From Noviluteimonas caseinilytica (GTDB lineage: Bacteria; Pseudomonadota; Gammaproteobacteria; Xanthomonadales; Xanthomonadaceae), in the NCBI RefSeq assembly GCF_018406605.1, contig NZ_AP024545.1, forward strand, positions 3,100,001-3,164,000: a DNA stretch of 64,000 nt. The letters are read 5' to 3'. The translations under genes were made by a program, and so were the position numbers. Shown here piece after piece: positions 1 through 7,319 of the stretch. Within the stretch, counting starts at the first letter, position 1, and each line of letters begins with the position of its first letter. The notes below the pieces were generated by a model. It saw only the letters and a list, made by a program, of their open reading frames with translations. It was not told where the DNA came from and ran no database searches.

Positions 1-749
1 ACCACGCGCTCGAACTGCACCAGTCGCTCAACGACCACACCGCGCAGGCGTGCCGCGACTTCCCGCGCCACTACGCCGGCATCGGCACGGTGCCGCTGCA
101 GTCGCCGTCGCTGGCGGTGCGCGAACTCGAACGCTGCATGGACGAACTGGACCTGCAGGGCGTGCAGATCGGCTCGCACGTCAACGACTGGAACCTCGAC
201 GCGCCGGAACTGTTCGAGTTCTTCGAAGCGGCGAGCGAACTCGGCGCGGCGGTGCTCGTGCATCCGTGGGACATGATGGGCACCGACTCGATGCCGAAGT
301 ACTGGCTGCCGTGGCTCGTCGGCATGCCCGCCGAGCAATCGCGCGCCGCGTGCTGCCTGGTGTTCGGCGGCGTGCTGGAGCGCCTGCCCAACCTGAAGAT
401 CTGCCTCGCGCACGGCGGCGGCAGCTTCCCGTACACCATCGGCCGCATCGAGCACGGCTTCAACATGCGGCCGGACCTGGTGGCCACCGACAACTTCCGC
501 AACCCGCGCGAATACCTCTCGCGCCTGTACTTCGATTCGTGGGTCGCCGATCCGCGCGCGCTGGAATACCTGATCGACACCTGCGGCGCGTCGCGCGTGA
601 TGCTGGGCACCGACTATCCCTTCCCGCTCGGCGAGCAGGAACCGGGCGCCGGCATCGCCGCGCTCGACCTTTCCGCAACGGACCAGGCGCGCCTCTACCA
701 CGGCACTGCGCTGGAATGGCTCGGCTTGCCTGCTTCACGCTTTGCTTGA
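1..749 (+). CDS. 2-amino-3-carboxymuconate-6-semialdehyde decarboxylase (ACMSD), 3' part
   Basis: The gene runs in from outside the window; about 248 residues are visible of a family length near 335, so the N-terminal HxH metal motif is missing. ACMSD is a zinc amidohydrolase-fold enzyme that decarboxylates the product of 3-hydroxyanthranilate dioxygenase, turning flux away from quinolinate and NAD. The visible part has the family hallmarks: VHPWDMMG followed by WLPWLVGMPAE, the AHGGGSFPY histidine segment, and MLGTDYPFPLGEQ, which carries the late metal-ligand aspartate. The stop at 747-749 lies 8 bases before kynU, so it probably shares a transcript with kynU and kmo. The family call is firm; the alternative of a generic amidohydrolase is unlikely given these motifs. 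Confidence 0.9.
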   Translation, partial: HALELHQSLNDHTAQACRDFPRHYAGIGTVPLQSPSLAVRELERCMDELDLQGVQIGSHVNDWNLDAPELFEFFEAASELGAAVLVHPWDMMGTDSMPKYWLPWLVGMPAEQSRAACCLVFGGVLERLPNLKICLAHGGGSFPYTIGRIEHGFNMRPDLVATDNFRNPREYLSRLYFDSWVADPRALEYLIDTCGASRVMLGTDYPFPLGEQEPGAGIAALDLSATDQARLYHGTALEWLGLPASRFA

Positions 750-757
750 GTGATTCG

Positions 758-2050
758 ATGACCGATTCCCTGTTCGACCCCGCGCGCATCGCTGCGCTCG
801 ACGCCGCCGATCCGCTGCGCGGCTTCCGCGACGAATTCCACCTGCCGTTGCACGACGGCGCGCCCCAGGCCTACTTCTGCGGCAACTCGCTCGGCCTGCA
901 GCCGAAGGGTGCGCGCGCCATGGTCGAGGAAGTCCTCGGCAAGTGGGCGCACGAAGCGGTGGAAGGCCATTTCCTCGAACCCGCGCCGTGGATGCCGTAC
1001 CACGCGCTGGTGCGCGATGCGCTCGCGAACGTGGTCGGTGCCGAACCGTCGGAAGTCGTCGCGATGAATTCGCTGACGACCAACCTGCACCTGATGCTCG
1101 TCAGCTTCTATCGCCCCACGCACGAGCGGCCGGCGATCCTGATGGAAGCCGGCGCGTTCCCGTCCGATCGCCATGCGCTGGAATCGCAGGTGCGCTTCCA
1201 CGGCTTCGATCCGGAAACCGACCTGATCGAACTGCGGCCGGACGAAGCCGACGGCACGATCTCGATGGATGCCATCGCCGCCGCGATCGCCGAACACGGC
1301 CACCGCCTGGCCGCGATCGTGTGGCCCGGCGTGCAGTACCGCACCGGGCAGGCGTTCGACCTGAAGGAAATCGCGCGGCTCGGCCATGCGGCCGGTGCGA
1401 TCGTCGGCTTCGACCTCGCGCATGCGGTCGGCAACGTGCCGGTGCACCTCCACGACAGCGACGCGGACTTCGCGGTGTGGTGCCACTACAAGTACATGAA
1501 TTCCGGGCCGGGCGCCGTCGCAGGATGCTTCGTGCATGCGCGGCATGCGCATACCGCGCGTCCGCGTTTCGCGGGCTGGTGGGGGCATGACCAGGCGTCG
1601 CGCTTCAAGATGGACGGCAAGTTCGTGGCCACGCCAGGGGCCGAAGGCTGGCAGTTGAGCAATCCGCCGATCCTCGGGCTGGCGCCGTTGCGTGCGTCGC
1701 TCGAGGTGTTCTCGCGGGCCGGGATGCCGGCGTTGCGTGCGCGTTCGCTGGAGCTCACCGCGTATCTCGAAGCGCTGATCCGCGCGCGCCTGGCCGACAC
1801 GCTGCAGATCGTGACGCCGGGCGAACCCGAACGTCGCGGCGCACAGTTGTCGTTGCGCGTGTTGCAGGGTCGCGGGTTGACGGGCCGCGCCGCGGGCCGC
1901 GACCTGTTCGACTTCCTCGCCACGCGCGGCGTGATCGGCGACTGGCGCGAGCCGGATGTCATCCGCATCTCGCCGGCGCCGTTGTACAACAACCGCGCGG
2001 ACATCCTGCGCTTCGCGACCGAAGTCGCCGCGTGGCGGGGCGCCGCATGA
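758..2050 (+). CDS. kynU: Kynureninase
   Basis: This is a PLP-dependent hydrolase that cleaves kynurenine or 3-hydroxykynurenine to (3-hydroxy)anthranilate and alanine. At 430 residues it matches the family (about 420). Visible motifs are YFCGNSLGLQP near residue 40, the PLP-facing FDLAHAVGN, and HYKYMNSGPG, whose lysine 245 should be the Schiff-base residue; RFAGWWGH follows. The ATG at 758 is chosen because the same frame runs open much further upstream but there overlaps ACMSD, and MTDSLFDP is a normal family start. The stop overlaps the kmo start as ATGA, implying translational coupling. Confidence 0.95.
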   Translation: MTDSLFDPARIAALDAADPLRGFRDEFHLPLHDGAPQAYFCGNSLGLQPKGARAMVEEVLGKWAHEAVEGHFLEPAPWMPYHALVRDALANVVGAEPSEVVAMNSLTTNLHLMLVSFYRPTHERPAILMEAGAFPSDRHALESQVRFHGFDPETDLIELRPDEADGTISMDAIAAAIAEHGHRLAAIVWPGVQYRTGQAFDLKEIARLGHAAGAIVGFDLAHAVGNVPVHLHDSDADFAVWCHYKYMNSGPGAVAGCFVHARHAHTARPRFAGWWGHDQASRFKMDGKFVATPGAEGWQLSNPPILGLAPLRASLEVFSRAGMPALRARSLELTAYLEALIRARLADTLQIVTPGEPERRGAQLSLRVLQGRGLTGRAAGRDLFDFLATRGVIGDWREPDVIRISPAPLYNNRADILRFATEVAAWRGAA

Positions 2051-3405
2051 CTCAGCGCCACCTCACCATCGTCGGCGCCGGCCTGGCCGGCGGCCTGCTC
2101 GCCACCCTGCTCGCGCAGCGCGGGTGGTCGGTGGATGTGTTCGAGCGGCGCGGCGATCCGCGCGTCCATGGTTACGCGGGCGGGCGGTCGATCAACCTCG
2201 CGCTTGCCGAACGCGGGCTGCATGCCTTGCGCGCCGCCGGCGCCGATGGTGCGGTGCTCGACAAGGCCGTGATGATGCGCGGCCGCATGGTGCACGCGGC
2301 CGACGGACACCAGCAGTTGCTGCGCTACGGCCGCGACGACTCCGAGGTGATCTGGTCCGTCAGCCGCGGCGAGCTCAACATCACGCTGCTCGATGCCGCC
2401 GAACGCGCGGGCGCCCGCCTGCATTTCGATCGCCGGCTCGAGAGCGTGGACTTCGATGCACGCCACGCGGTGTTCGTCGACGACACCAACGGCGCGTCGC
2501 ACGACCACGCCTTCACCGCGCTCATCGGCGCCGACGGCGCGGGCTCTGCCCTGCGCACCGCGATGTCCGCGCACGCATCGCTCGGCGAACGCTTCGAAGG
2601 CCTCGGCCACGGCTACAAGGAACTCGAGATCCCGCCCGCGCCCGACGGCGGCTTCCGCATCGAACCGAACGCGTTGCACATCTGGCCGCGCGGCCGCTAC
2701 ATGTGCATCGCGCTGCCGAACGACGAGCGCACGTTCACCGTCACGCTGTTCCTGCCGAGCGCAGGCGACCCCTCGTTCGAAACCATTCGCACTGGCAGCG
2801 ACGCCCGCGCGTTCTTCGAACGCGACTTCGCAGACGCGGTCCCGCTCATCCCGAACCTCGAACGCGACTTCGACCGCAACCCCATCGGCATCCTCGCCAC
2901 GCTGTACCTCGACCGCTGGTGCCTGGACGATCGCGCCGTGCTGCTCGGCGATGCCGCGCACGCGATGGTGCCCTTCCACGGCCAGGGCATGAACTGCGCG
3001 TTCGAGGATTGCGTCGCGCTCGCCGATCACCTCGATCGCACCGAGGACCGCACGCAGGCTTTCGCCGACTTCGAAGCCGAACGCCTCCCCAACGCCCGCG
3101 CCATCCAGGCGATGGCGCTGGAGAACTACCTGGAGATGCGCGAACGCGTCGACGACGCGGACTTCCTGCTGCAACGCGACCTCGAACGCGAACTCGCCGA
3201 CCGCCACCCCGACCGCTTCGTCCCGCGCTACGCGATGGTCACCTTCCGCCGCCTGCCCTACGCCACCGCGTTGGAACGTGGCCGCGTGCAACGCGCGCTC
3301 CTGGTCGAAGCGACGCAAGGCCGCGCGTCCCTCGCCGACGTGGACCGCGCGTGGCTGGATGCGGAAGTCCTCCGCCGCCTGCCGCCGCTCCCGGCCGAAA
3401 CCTGA
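2047..3405 (+). CDS. kmo: Kynurenine 3-monooxygenase
   Basis: This FAD-dependent hydroxylase converts L-kynurenine to 3-hydroxykynurenine with NADPH and oxygen. It has 452 residues, like other bacterial KMOs, and lacks the C-terminal membrane anchor of mitochondrial KMO. Seen: the Rossmann motif GAGLAG at residues 10-15, an acidic end to the second strand (VDVFERRGDPR), the KMO-typical GRSINLALAERG, and the second FAD motif LLGDAAHAMVPFHGQG near residue 300. The ATG at 2047 overlaps the kynU stop (ATGA); an in-frame GTG at 2032 is less likely because it lies inside kynU. With kynU and ACMSD it forms a tryptophan/kynurenine segment. Confidence 0.95.
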   Translation: MTQRHLTIVGAGLAGGLLATLLAQRGWSVDVFERRGDPRVHGYAGGRSINLALAERGLHALRAAGADGAVLDKAVMMRGRMVHAADGHQQLLRYGRDDSEVIWSVSRGELNITLLDAAERAGARLHFDRRLESVDFDARHAVFVDDTNGASHDHAFTALIGADGAGSALRTAMSAHASLGERFEGLGHGYKELEIPPAPDGGFRIEPNALHIWPRGRYMCIALPNDERTFTVTLFLPSAGDPSFETIRTGSDARAFFERDFADAVPLIPNLERDFDRNPIGILATLYLDRWCLDDRAVLLGDAAHAMVPFHGQGMNCAFEDCVALADHLDRTEDRTQAFADFEAERLPNARAIQAMALENYLEMRERVDDADFLLQRDLERELADRHPDRFVPRYAMVTFRRLPYATALERGRVQRALLVEATQGRASLADVDRAWLDAEVLRRLPPLPAET

Positions 3406-3419
3406 GCCCGCGCCGCCGC

Positions 3420-4862
3420 ATGGCCGCCAGCTTCCTGTTCTACGACCTGGAAACCTTCGGCGCCGATCCGCGCACCACGCGGATCGCGCAGTTCGCCGCG
3501 CTGCGCACCGACGCCGAACTCAACGCGATCGACGAACCCATCAGCTTCTACGTGCAGCCGGCCGACGACCTGCTGCCCTCGCCCGTCGCCACGCTGATCA
3601 CCGGCATCACGCCGCAGCATGCGTTGCGCGAAGGCGTGAACGAAGCGGCCGCGTTCGCGCGCATCTTCGAGGAGATGGCACGGCCGGAAACCTGCACGCT
3701 CGGCTACAACTCGCTGCGCTTCGACGATGAGTTCGTGCGCGCCGGCCTGTTCCGCAACTTCTACGATCCCTACGAACGCGAGTGGCGCAACGGCAACAGC
3801 CGCTGGGATTTGCTCGACGTGATGCGCCTGGCGCATGCGCTGCGGCCCGAGGGCCTCGAATGGCCGTTGCGCGACGATGGCTTCGTGTCGTTCCGCCTCG
3901 AACACCTCGCCACCGCCAACGGCGTGCGCGAAGGCGATGCGCATGAAGCCTTGTCGGACGTCGTCGCGCTCGTCGGGCTGGCGCGCCGGTTCCGCGCGGC
4001 GCAACCGCGCCTGTGGGATTACGCGCTGCGCCTGCGCGACAAGCGTTACGTCGCGCAGTTGCTCGATCCCGTGCGCATGCAACCGGTGCTGCACGTGTCG
4101 CAGCGTTTTCCGGCCAGTCGCCTGTGCAGCGCGCCCGTGCTGCCGATCGCGCGCCATCCGCAGATCGACAGCCGCGTGATCGTGTTCGACCTGGACCAGG
4201 ATCCCGAGGCGCTGCTGACACTGGATCCCGAAGCGATCGCCGACCACCTCTACACGCCCGCCGCCGATTTGCCCGAAGGCGCAACGCGCGTCGCGCTGAA
4301 GGAAGTGCACGCCAACAAGTGCCCCGTGCTGGTGTCGTGGGAGCACCTGCGTCCGAACGACTTCGCGCGCCTGGCCATCGACCGCGCACGCAGCGAGGCG
4401 AACGCGCAGCGCCTGCGCGACGCCGGCCCCGCGCTCGCGGAGAAAGTGCGGCAGGTGTACGCCGCGTCGCGGTCGCGCGCGCCCTCCGACGTCGACGGCT
4501 CGCTCTACGACGGCTTCCTCGACGAAGGCGACAAGCGAAAGTTCCCCACCGTGCGCTCGCTGTCGCCGGCCTCGCTGGGCACGCATGACTTCGCGTTCCG
4601 CGATCCGCGCATGGCCGAACTGCTGTTCCGCTACCGCGCGCGCAACTGGCCCGGCTCGCTCGATGCCGGTGAACGCACGCGCTGGGACGACTATCGTCGC
4701 GACCGCTTGACGCGCGACACGGGACGCTCCGAGTACACCTTCGACACCTTCTTCGCGGAGATCGCCGCGTTGCGCACCCTGAACACCGAAGCCCCCGAGC
4801 GCCTGGCGCTGCTCGACGCCCTGGACGCCTGGGGCCGCGAACGCGGGCACGCCCTGGCATGA
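3420..4862 (+). CDS. sbcB: Exodeoxyribonuclease I
   Basis: Exonuclease I degrades single-stranded DNA 3' to 5' and acts in recombination and mismatch repair. At 480 residues it matches E. coli ExoI (475). The DEDD-type motif FYDLETFGAD places the first catalytic pair at D9 and E11; GYNSLRFDDEF is the second exonuclease motif and HEALSDVVA the third, with the general-base histidine. A C-terminal region with FRYRARNWP is typical of SbcB. It starts 14 bases after kmo and its stop overlaps the next gene as ATGA, so it is co-transcribed with unrelated genes. The same frame is open far upstream over kmo, but only this start gives a normal N-terminus. Confidence 0.95.
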   Translation: MAASFLFYDLETFGADPRTTRIAQFAALRTDAELNAIDEPISFYVQPADDLLPSPVATLITGITPQHALREGVNEAAAFARIFEEMARPETCTLGYNSLRFDDEFVRAGLFRNFYDPYEREWRNGNSRWDLLDVMRLAHALRPEGLEWPLRDDGFVSFRLEHLATANGVREGDAHEALSDVVALVGLARRFRAAQPRLWDYALRLRDKRYVAQLLDPVRMQPVLHVSQRFPASRLCSAPVLPIARHPQIDSRVIVFDLDQDPEALLTLDPEAIADHLYTPAADLPEGATRVALKEVHANKCPVLVSWEHLRPNDFARLAIDRARSEANAQRLRDAGPALAEKVRQVYAASRSRAPSDVDGSLYDGFLDEGDKRKFPTVRSLSPASLGTHDFAFRDPRMAELLFRYRARNWPGSLDAGERTRWDDYRRDRLTRDTGRSEYTFDTFFAEIAALRTLNTEAPERLALLDALDAWGRERGHALA

Positions 4863-5545
4863 GCACGTATTTCACCGAAGCGACGTTCAAGTTCCTGCGC
4901 GGCCTGGCGCGCAACAACGAGCGCCCGTGGTTCCTCGCGCACAAGGCGCAGTACGACACTCACGTGCGCGCGCCGTTCCAGAAGCTGCTGCAGGACCTCG
5001 AACCGGCGCTGGCCGAAGTGAGCCTGCAGTACCGCGTGGACCCGCGCCCCGTCGGTGGTTCGCTGTACCGCATCCAGCGCGACACGCGGTTCGCCAACGA
5101 CAAGACGCCGTACAAGACCTGGCAGGGCGCGCGGCTCACGCATGCGCGCGGGCGCCAGGTGGAAGCGCCGTTGTTCTACATGCACCTGCAGCCGGGCAAC
5201 TGCTTCGTCGGCGCGGGGCTGTGGCATTCGCCCACGCCCATCCAGCGACAGGTGCGGCAGTTCATCGTCGACAACCCGGGCGGCTGGCAGCAGGCCGCGC
5301 ATGCGCCCGCGTTCGAGAAGCGCTTCAGCCTCGACGACGACGACATGCTGGTGCGGATGCCGAAGGGCTATCCGGAAGACTTCCCGTACCGCGACGACCT
5401 GCGCCGCCGCAACTTCGTTGCGTTGCGCCCGCTCGACGATGCGACCATGCTCGGCCCGCGCTTGCGGCAGACCTTGTCCGCGGACCTCGCTGCACTGGGC
5501 CCGTTCGTCGATTACCTGTGCGCCGCGCTCGACCTGGAGTTTTGA
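4859..5545 (+). CDS. DUF2461 family protein
   Basis: This 228-residue protein matches the conserved DUF2461/TIGR02453 family of unknown function. The N-terminal FTEATFKFLRGLARNNERPWF, the central GGSLYRIQRDTRFANDKTPYKT and the later VGAGLWHSP stretch are the family signature; no signal peptide or membrane segment is visible, so it is likely cytoplasmic. It overlaps the sbcB stop by four bases and is followed three bases later by a small membrane-anchored protein. Nothing in the sequence gives a reaction. Confidence 0.85.
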   Translation: MSTYFTEATFKFLRGLARNNERPWFLAHKAQYDTHVRAPFQKLLQDLEPALAEVSLQYRVDPRPVGGSLYRIQRDTRFANDKTPYKTWQGARLTHARGRQVEAPLFYMHLQPGNCFVGAGLWHSPTPIQRQVRQFIVDNPGGWQQAAHAPAFEKRFSLDDDDMLVRMPKGYPEDFPYRDDLRRRNFVALRPLDDATMLGPRLRQTLSADLAALGPFVDYLCAALDLEF

Positions 5546-5547
5546 GC

Positions 5548-6108
5548 ATGAAGAAGTGGATCGCCCTCGTCCTCGCCCTCGTGCTGCTGCTCGGCGCGTA
5601 CGTGGCCGCCGGCCCGTACATCACGATCCGCGCGATCCGCCAGGCGGTGCAGGCGCAGGACGCCGGCGAACTCGCCGAACAGGTCGACTTCCCCGCGGTG
5701 CGCGCGAGCCTGAAGGCGCAATTGATCGACGCCGTCGTGCGCAAGTCCGGCGCGGAGATGCAATCGAACGTGCTCGGCGCGATCACGCTCGGCCTGGTGA
5801 ACGGCGTCGTCAATGGCGCGGTGGACGGCATGGTGAATCCCGCCGGCCTCGCCGCGGTGATGCAGGGCCGCCGCCTGTGGAAGAACACGCAGGACAGCGT
5901 GTCGCGCCCACCGCTGGACGCGAAGGGCGAACCGTTGCCGACGGCGCAGCCGCAGGATCCGCTGCACGACGCAAAGATGCGTTACGAATCGACCTCGCGC
6001 TTCACCGCGACGATCCATGACGACCAGGGCAAGCCGATCGTGTTCGTGCTGAAGCGGACGGGCTTGCGGTGGCGGTTGGCGGATATCCGGTTGCCGATCG
6101 ACGACTAG
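5548..6108 (+). CDS. DUF2939 family membrane-anchored protein
   Basis: This is a 186-residue protein with one N-terminal hydrophobic segment (about residues 4-23) followed by GPYITIRAIRQAVQAQDAGELAEQVDFPAVR, the pattern of DUF2939. A glycine- and valine-rich stretch near residues 78-100 may be a second amphipathic or membrane-seeking segment. Function is unknown; a periplasmic globular domain held by the N-terminal anchor is likely. The ATG at 5548 lies two bases after the DUF2461 stop. Its TAG stop (6106-6108) overlaps the stop of the converging barrel gene through the palindrome CTAG. Confidence 0.75.
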   Translation: MKKWIALVLALVLLLGAYVAAGPYITIRAIRQAVQAQDAGELAEQVDFPAVRASLKAQLIDAVVRKSGAEMQSNVLGAITLGLVNGVVNGAVDGMVNPAGLAAVMQGRRLWKNTQDSVSRPPLDAKGEPLPTAQPQDPLHDAKMRYESTSRFTATIHDDQGKPIVFVLKRTGLRWRLADIRLPIDD

Positions 6109-7319
6109 AAGTACACCCGCACGGCCACCTGCACCTGCACGTCCACCTGCCGCGGCGCGAGGCCTTCCAGTGTCCGCTGGTCGCGCGTGCTGTCGATGCG
6201 CAGCGCTTCGCCGATCACGCGCACGCGTTCGCTCGGGCGCCAGTTGAGGGCGGCCGTGACGGCATTGCCATGTTCGCCCAGGAATCCCGGCGCGCCGTTC
6301 GCCGATTGCGCCAGCTGGAACAGGTCCACGCGCAGCACCGGCGTCCACGCGCCGTACTCGCGCGCGGCCAGCACGTAGCCTGCATTGAAATCGCTGTCGA
6401 GCACCATGTCGGGGGCAGGCGCAATGCGCGTCGTCCCGGTCATCGCCTGGCCGAGCAGCGTCCAATCGCCCACCCGGCGTTGCACGCCCGCGCTCCAGAA
6501 GCGCGTGTGCCAGCCGTACAGATCGCGGCCGGCGTAGTCGATCTCCTGGCTCGGATCGGTGCGGTTGTCGTAATACAGCACGCGCGCGCGGTCGTCTCCG
6601 GATTCGCGGCCGAGGACGATGTAACCGCCCACGCGATCATCGATCTCCGCGAACGGCTTGAACCACATCGGCGTCGGTGCATACACCATGCCTGCGTACA
6701 CGTCGGGCTGGCGCACGCTGGCATCGAAACCGGACGTGAGATCGCCCATCGCCCACCCGCGCGAGGCCAGCAGTTCGCCGGCGGGATCGTTGCGGCCGAA
6801 CACCGCCGCGCGCAGGTCCCACGTGCCCTGGTCGTCGCGGCGTTCGACGCGCAGTTCGCCGCCGAACACGCGCAACTCCTCGCCCACCCAGCTGTTCACC
6901 GCCGACGGCGTGATCGTCCACGGACTCGTCCAGCCGACGCCGTCGTTCTCCAGCGAAACCGGCGGGAAGAACATGCCGGCGGTGAACGACCACCGCCACG
7001 GCGTCGTAGATACCGGGCGATAGCGCACCCAGGCATCGAGCACATCGGCCTCGTGGCGCATGTCGGGCACGACCTGCGCCGAGGCGGACACAAGCCATGC
7101 GGGCGTCGCCTGCCAGTTCACCGCGAGCGCGCCGTTGCCGCCGAACGCATCGTTGCCGTCGCCGAAGCGCGTCTTGCCGAGGCCGCCGTCGCGCCAGCTG
7201 CGTTCGTCGGCCGGTGCGTTCGCGCGCGCTTCGAGGAAGCCGCGCACTTCGAAGGTCTGCGCACGCGCGGCCGGCATCGCGGCTGCGATGCACACCGCCA
7301 GCAGGGCGCGCCGCCGCAT
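6105..7319 (-). CDS. Putative outer-membrane beta-barrel protein of a cupredoxin/EAL module
   Basis: This 404-residue protein begins with a clear signal peptide (MRRRALLAVCIAAAMPAARAQ). The rest is made of alternating polar and hydrophobic strands and ends in the aromatic residue F (VAVRVYF), the mark of a protein assembled by the BAM complex. I recognise no specific porin family. It is the last gene of a three-gene minus-strand unit: its ATG shares one base with the stop of the EAL protein (TGATG). A role as channel or surface partner of the upstream cupredoxin and signalling protein is inferred only from this arrangement. The stop overlaps the stop of the facing DUF2939 gene by four bases. 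Confidence 0.75.
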   Translation of the reverse strand: MRRRALLAVCIAAAMPAARAQTFEVRGFLEARANAPADERSWRDGGLGKTRFGDGNDAFGGNGALAVNWQATPAWLVSASAQVVPDMRHEADVLDAWVRYRPVSTTPWRWSFTAGMFFPPVSLENDGVGWTSPWTITPSAVNSWVGEELRVFGGELRVERRDDQGTWDLRAAVFGRNDPAGELLASRGWAMGDLTSGFDASVRQPDVYAGMVYAPTPMWFKPFAEIDDRVGGYIVLGRESGDDRARVLYYDNRTDPSQEIDYAGRDLYGWHTRFWSAGVQRRVGDWTLLGQAMTGTTRIAPAPDMVLDSDFNAGYVLAAREYGAWTPVLRVDLFQLAQSANGAPGFLGEHGNAVTAALNWRPSERVRVIGEALRIDSTRDQRTLEGLAPRQVDVQVQVAVRVYF

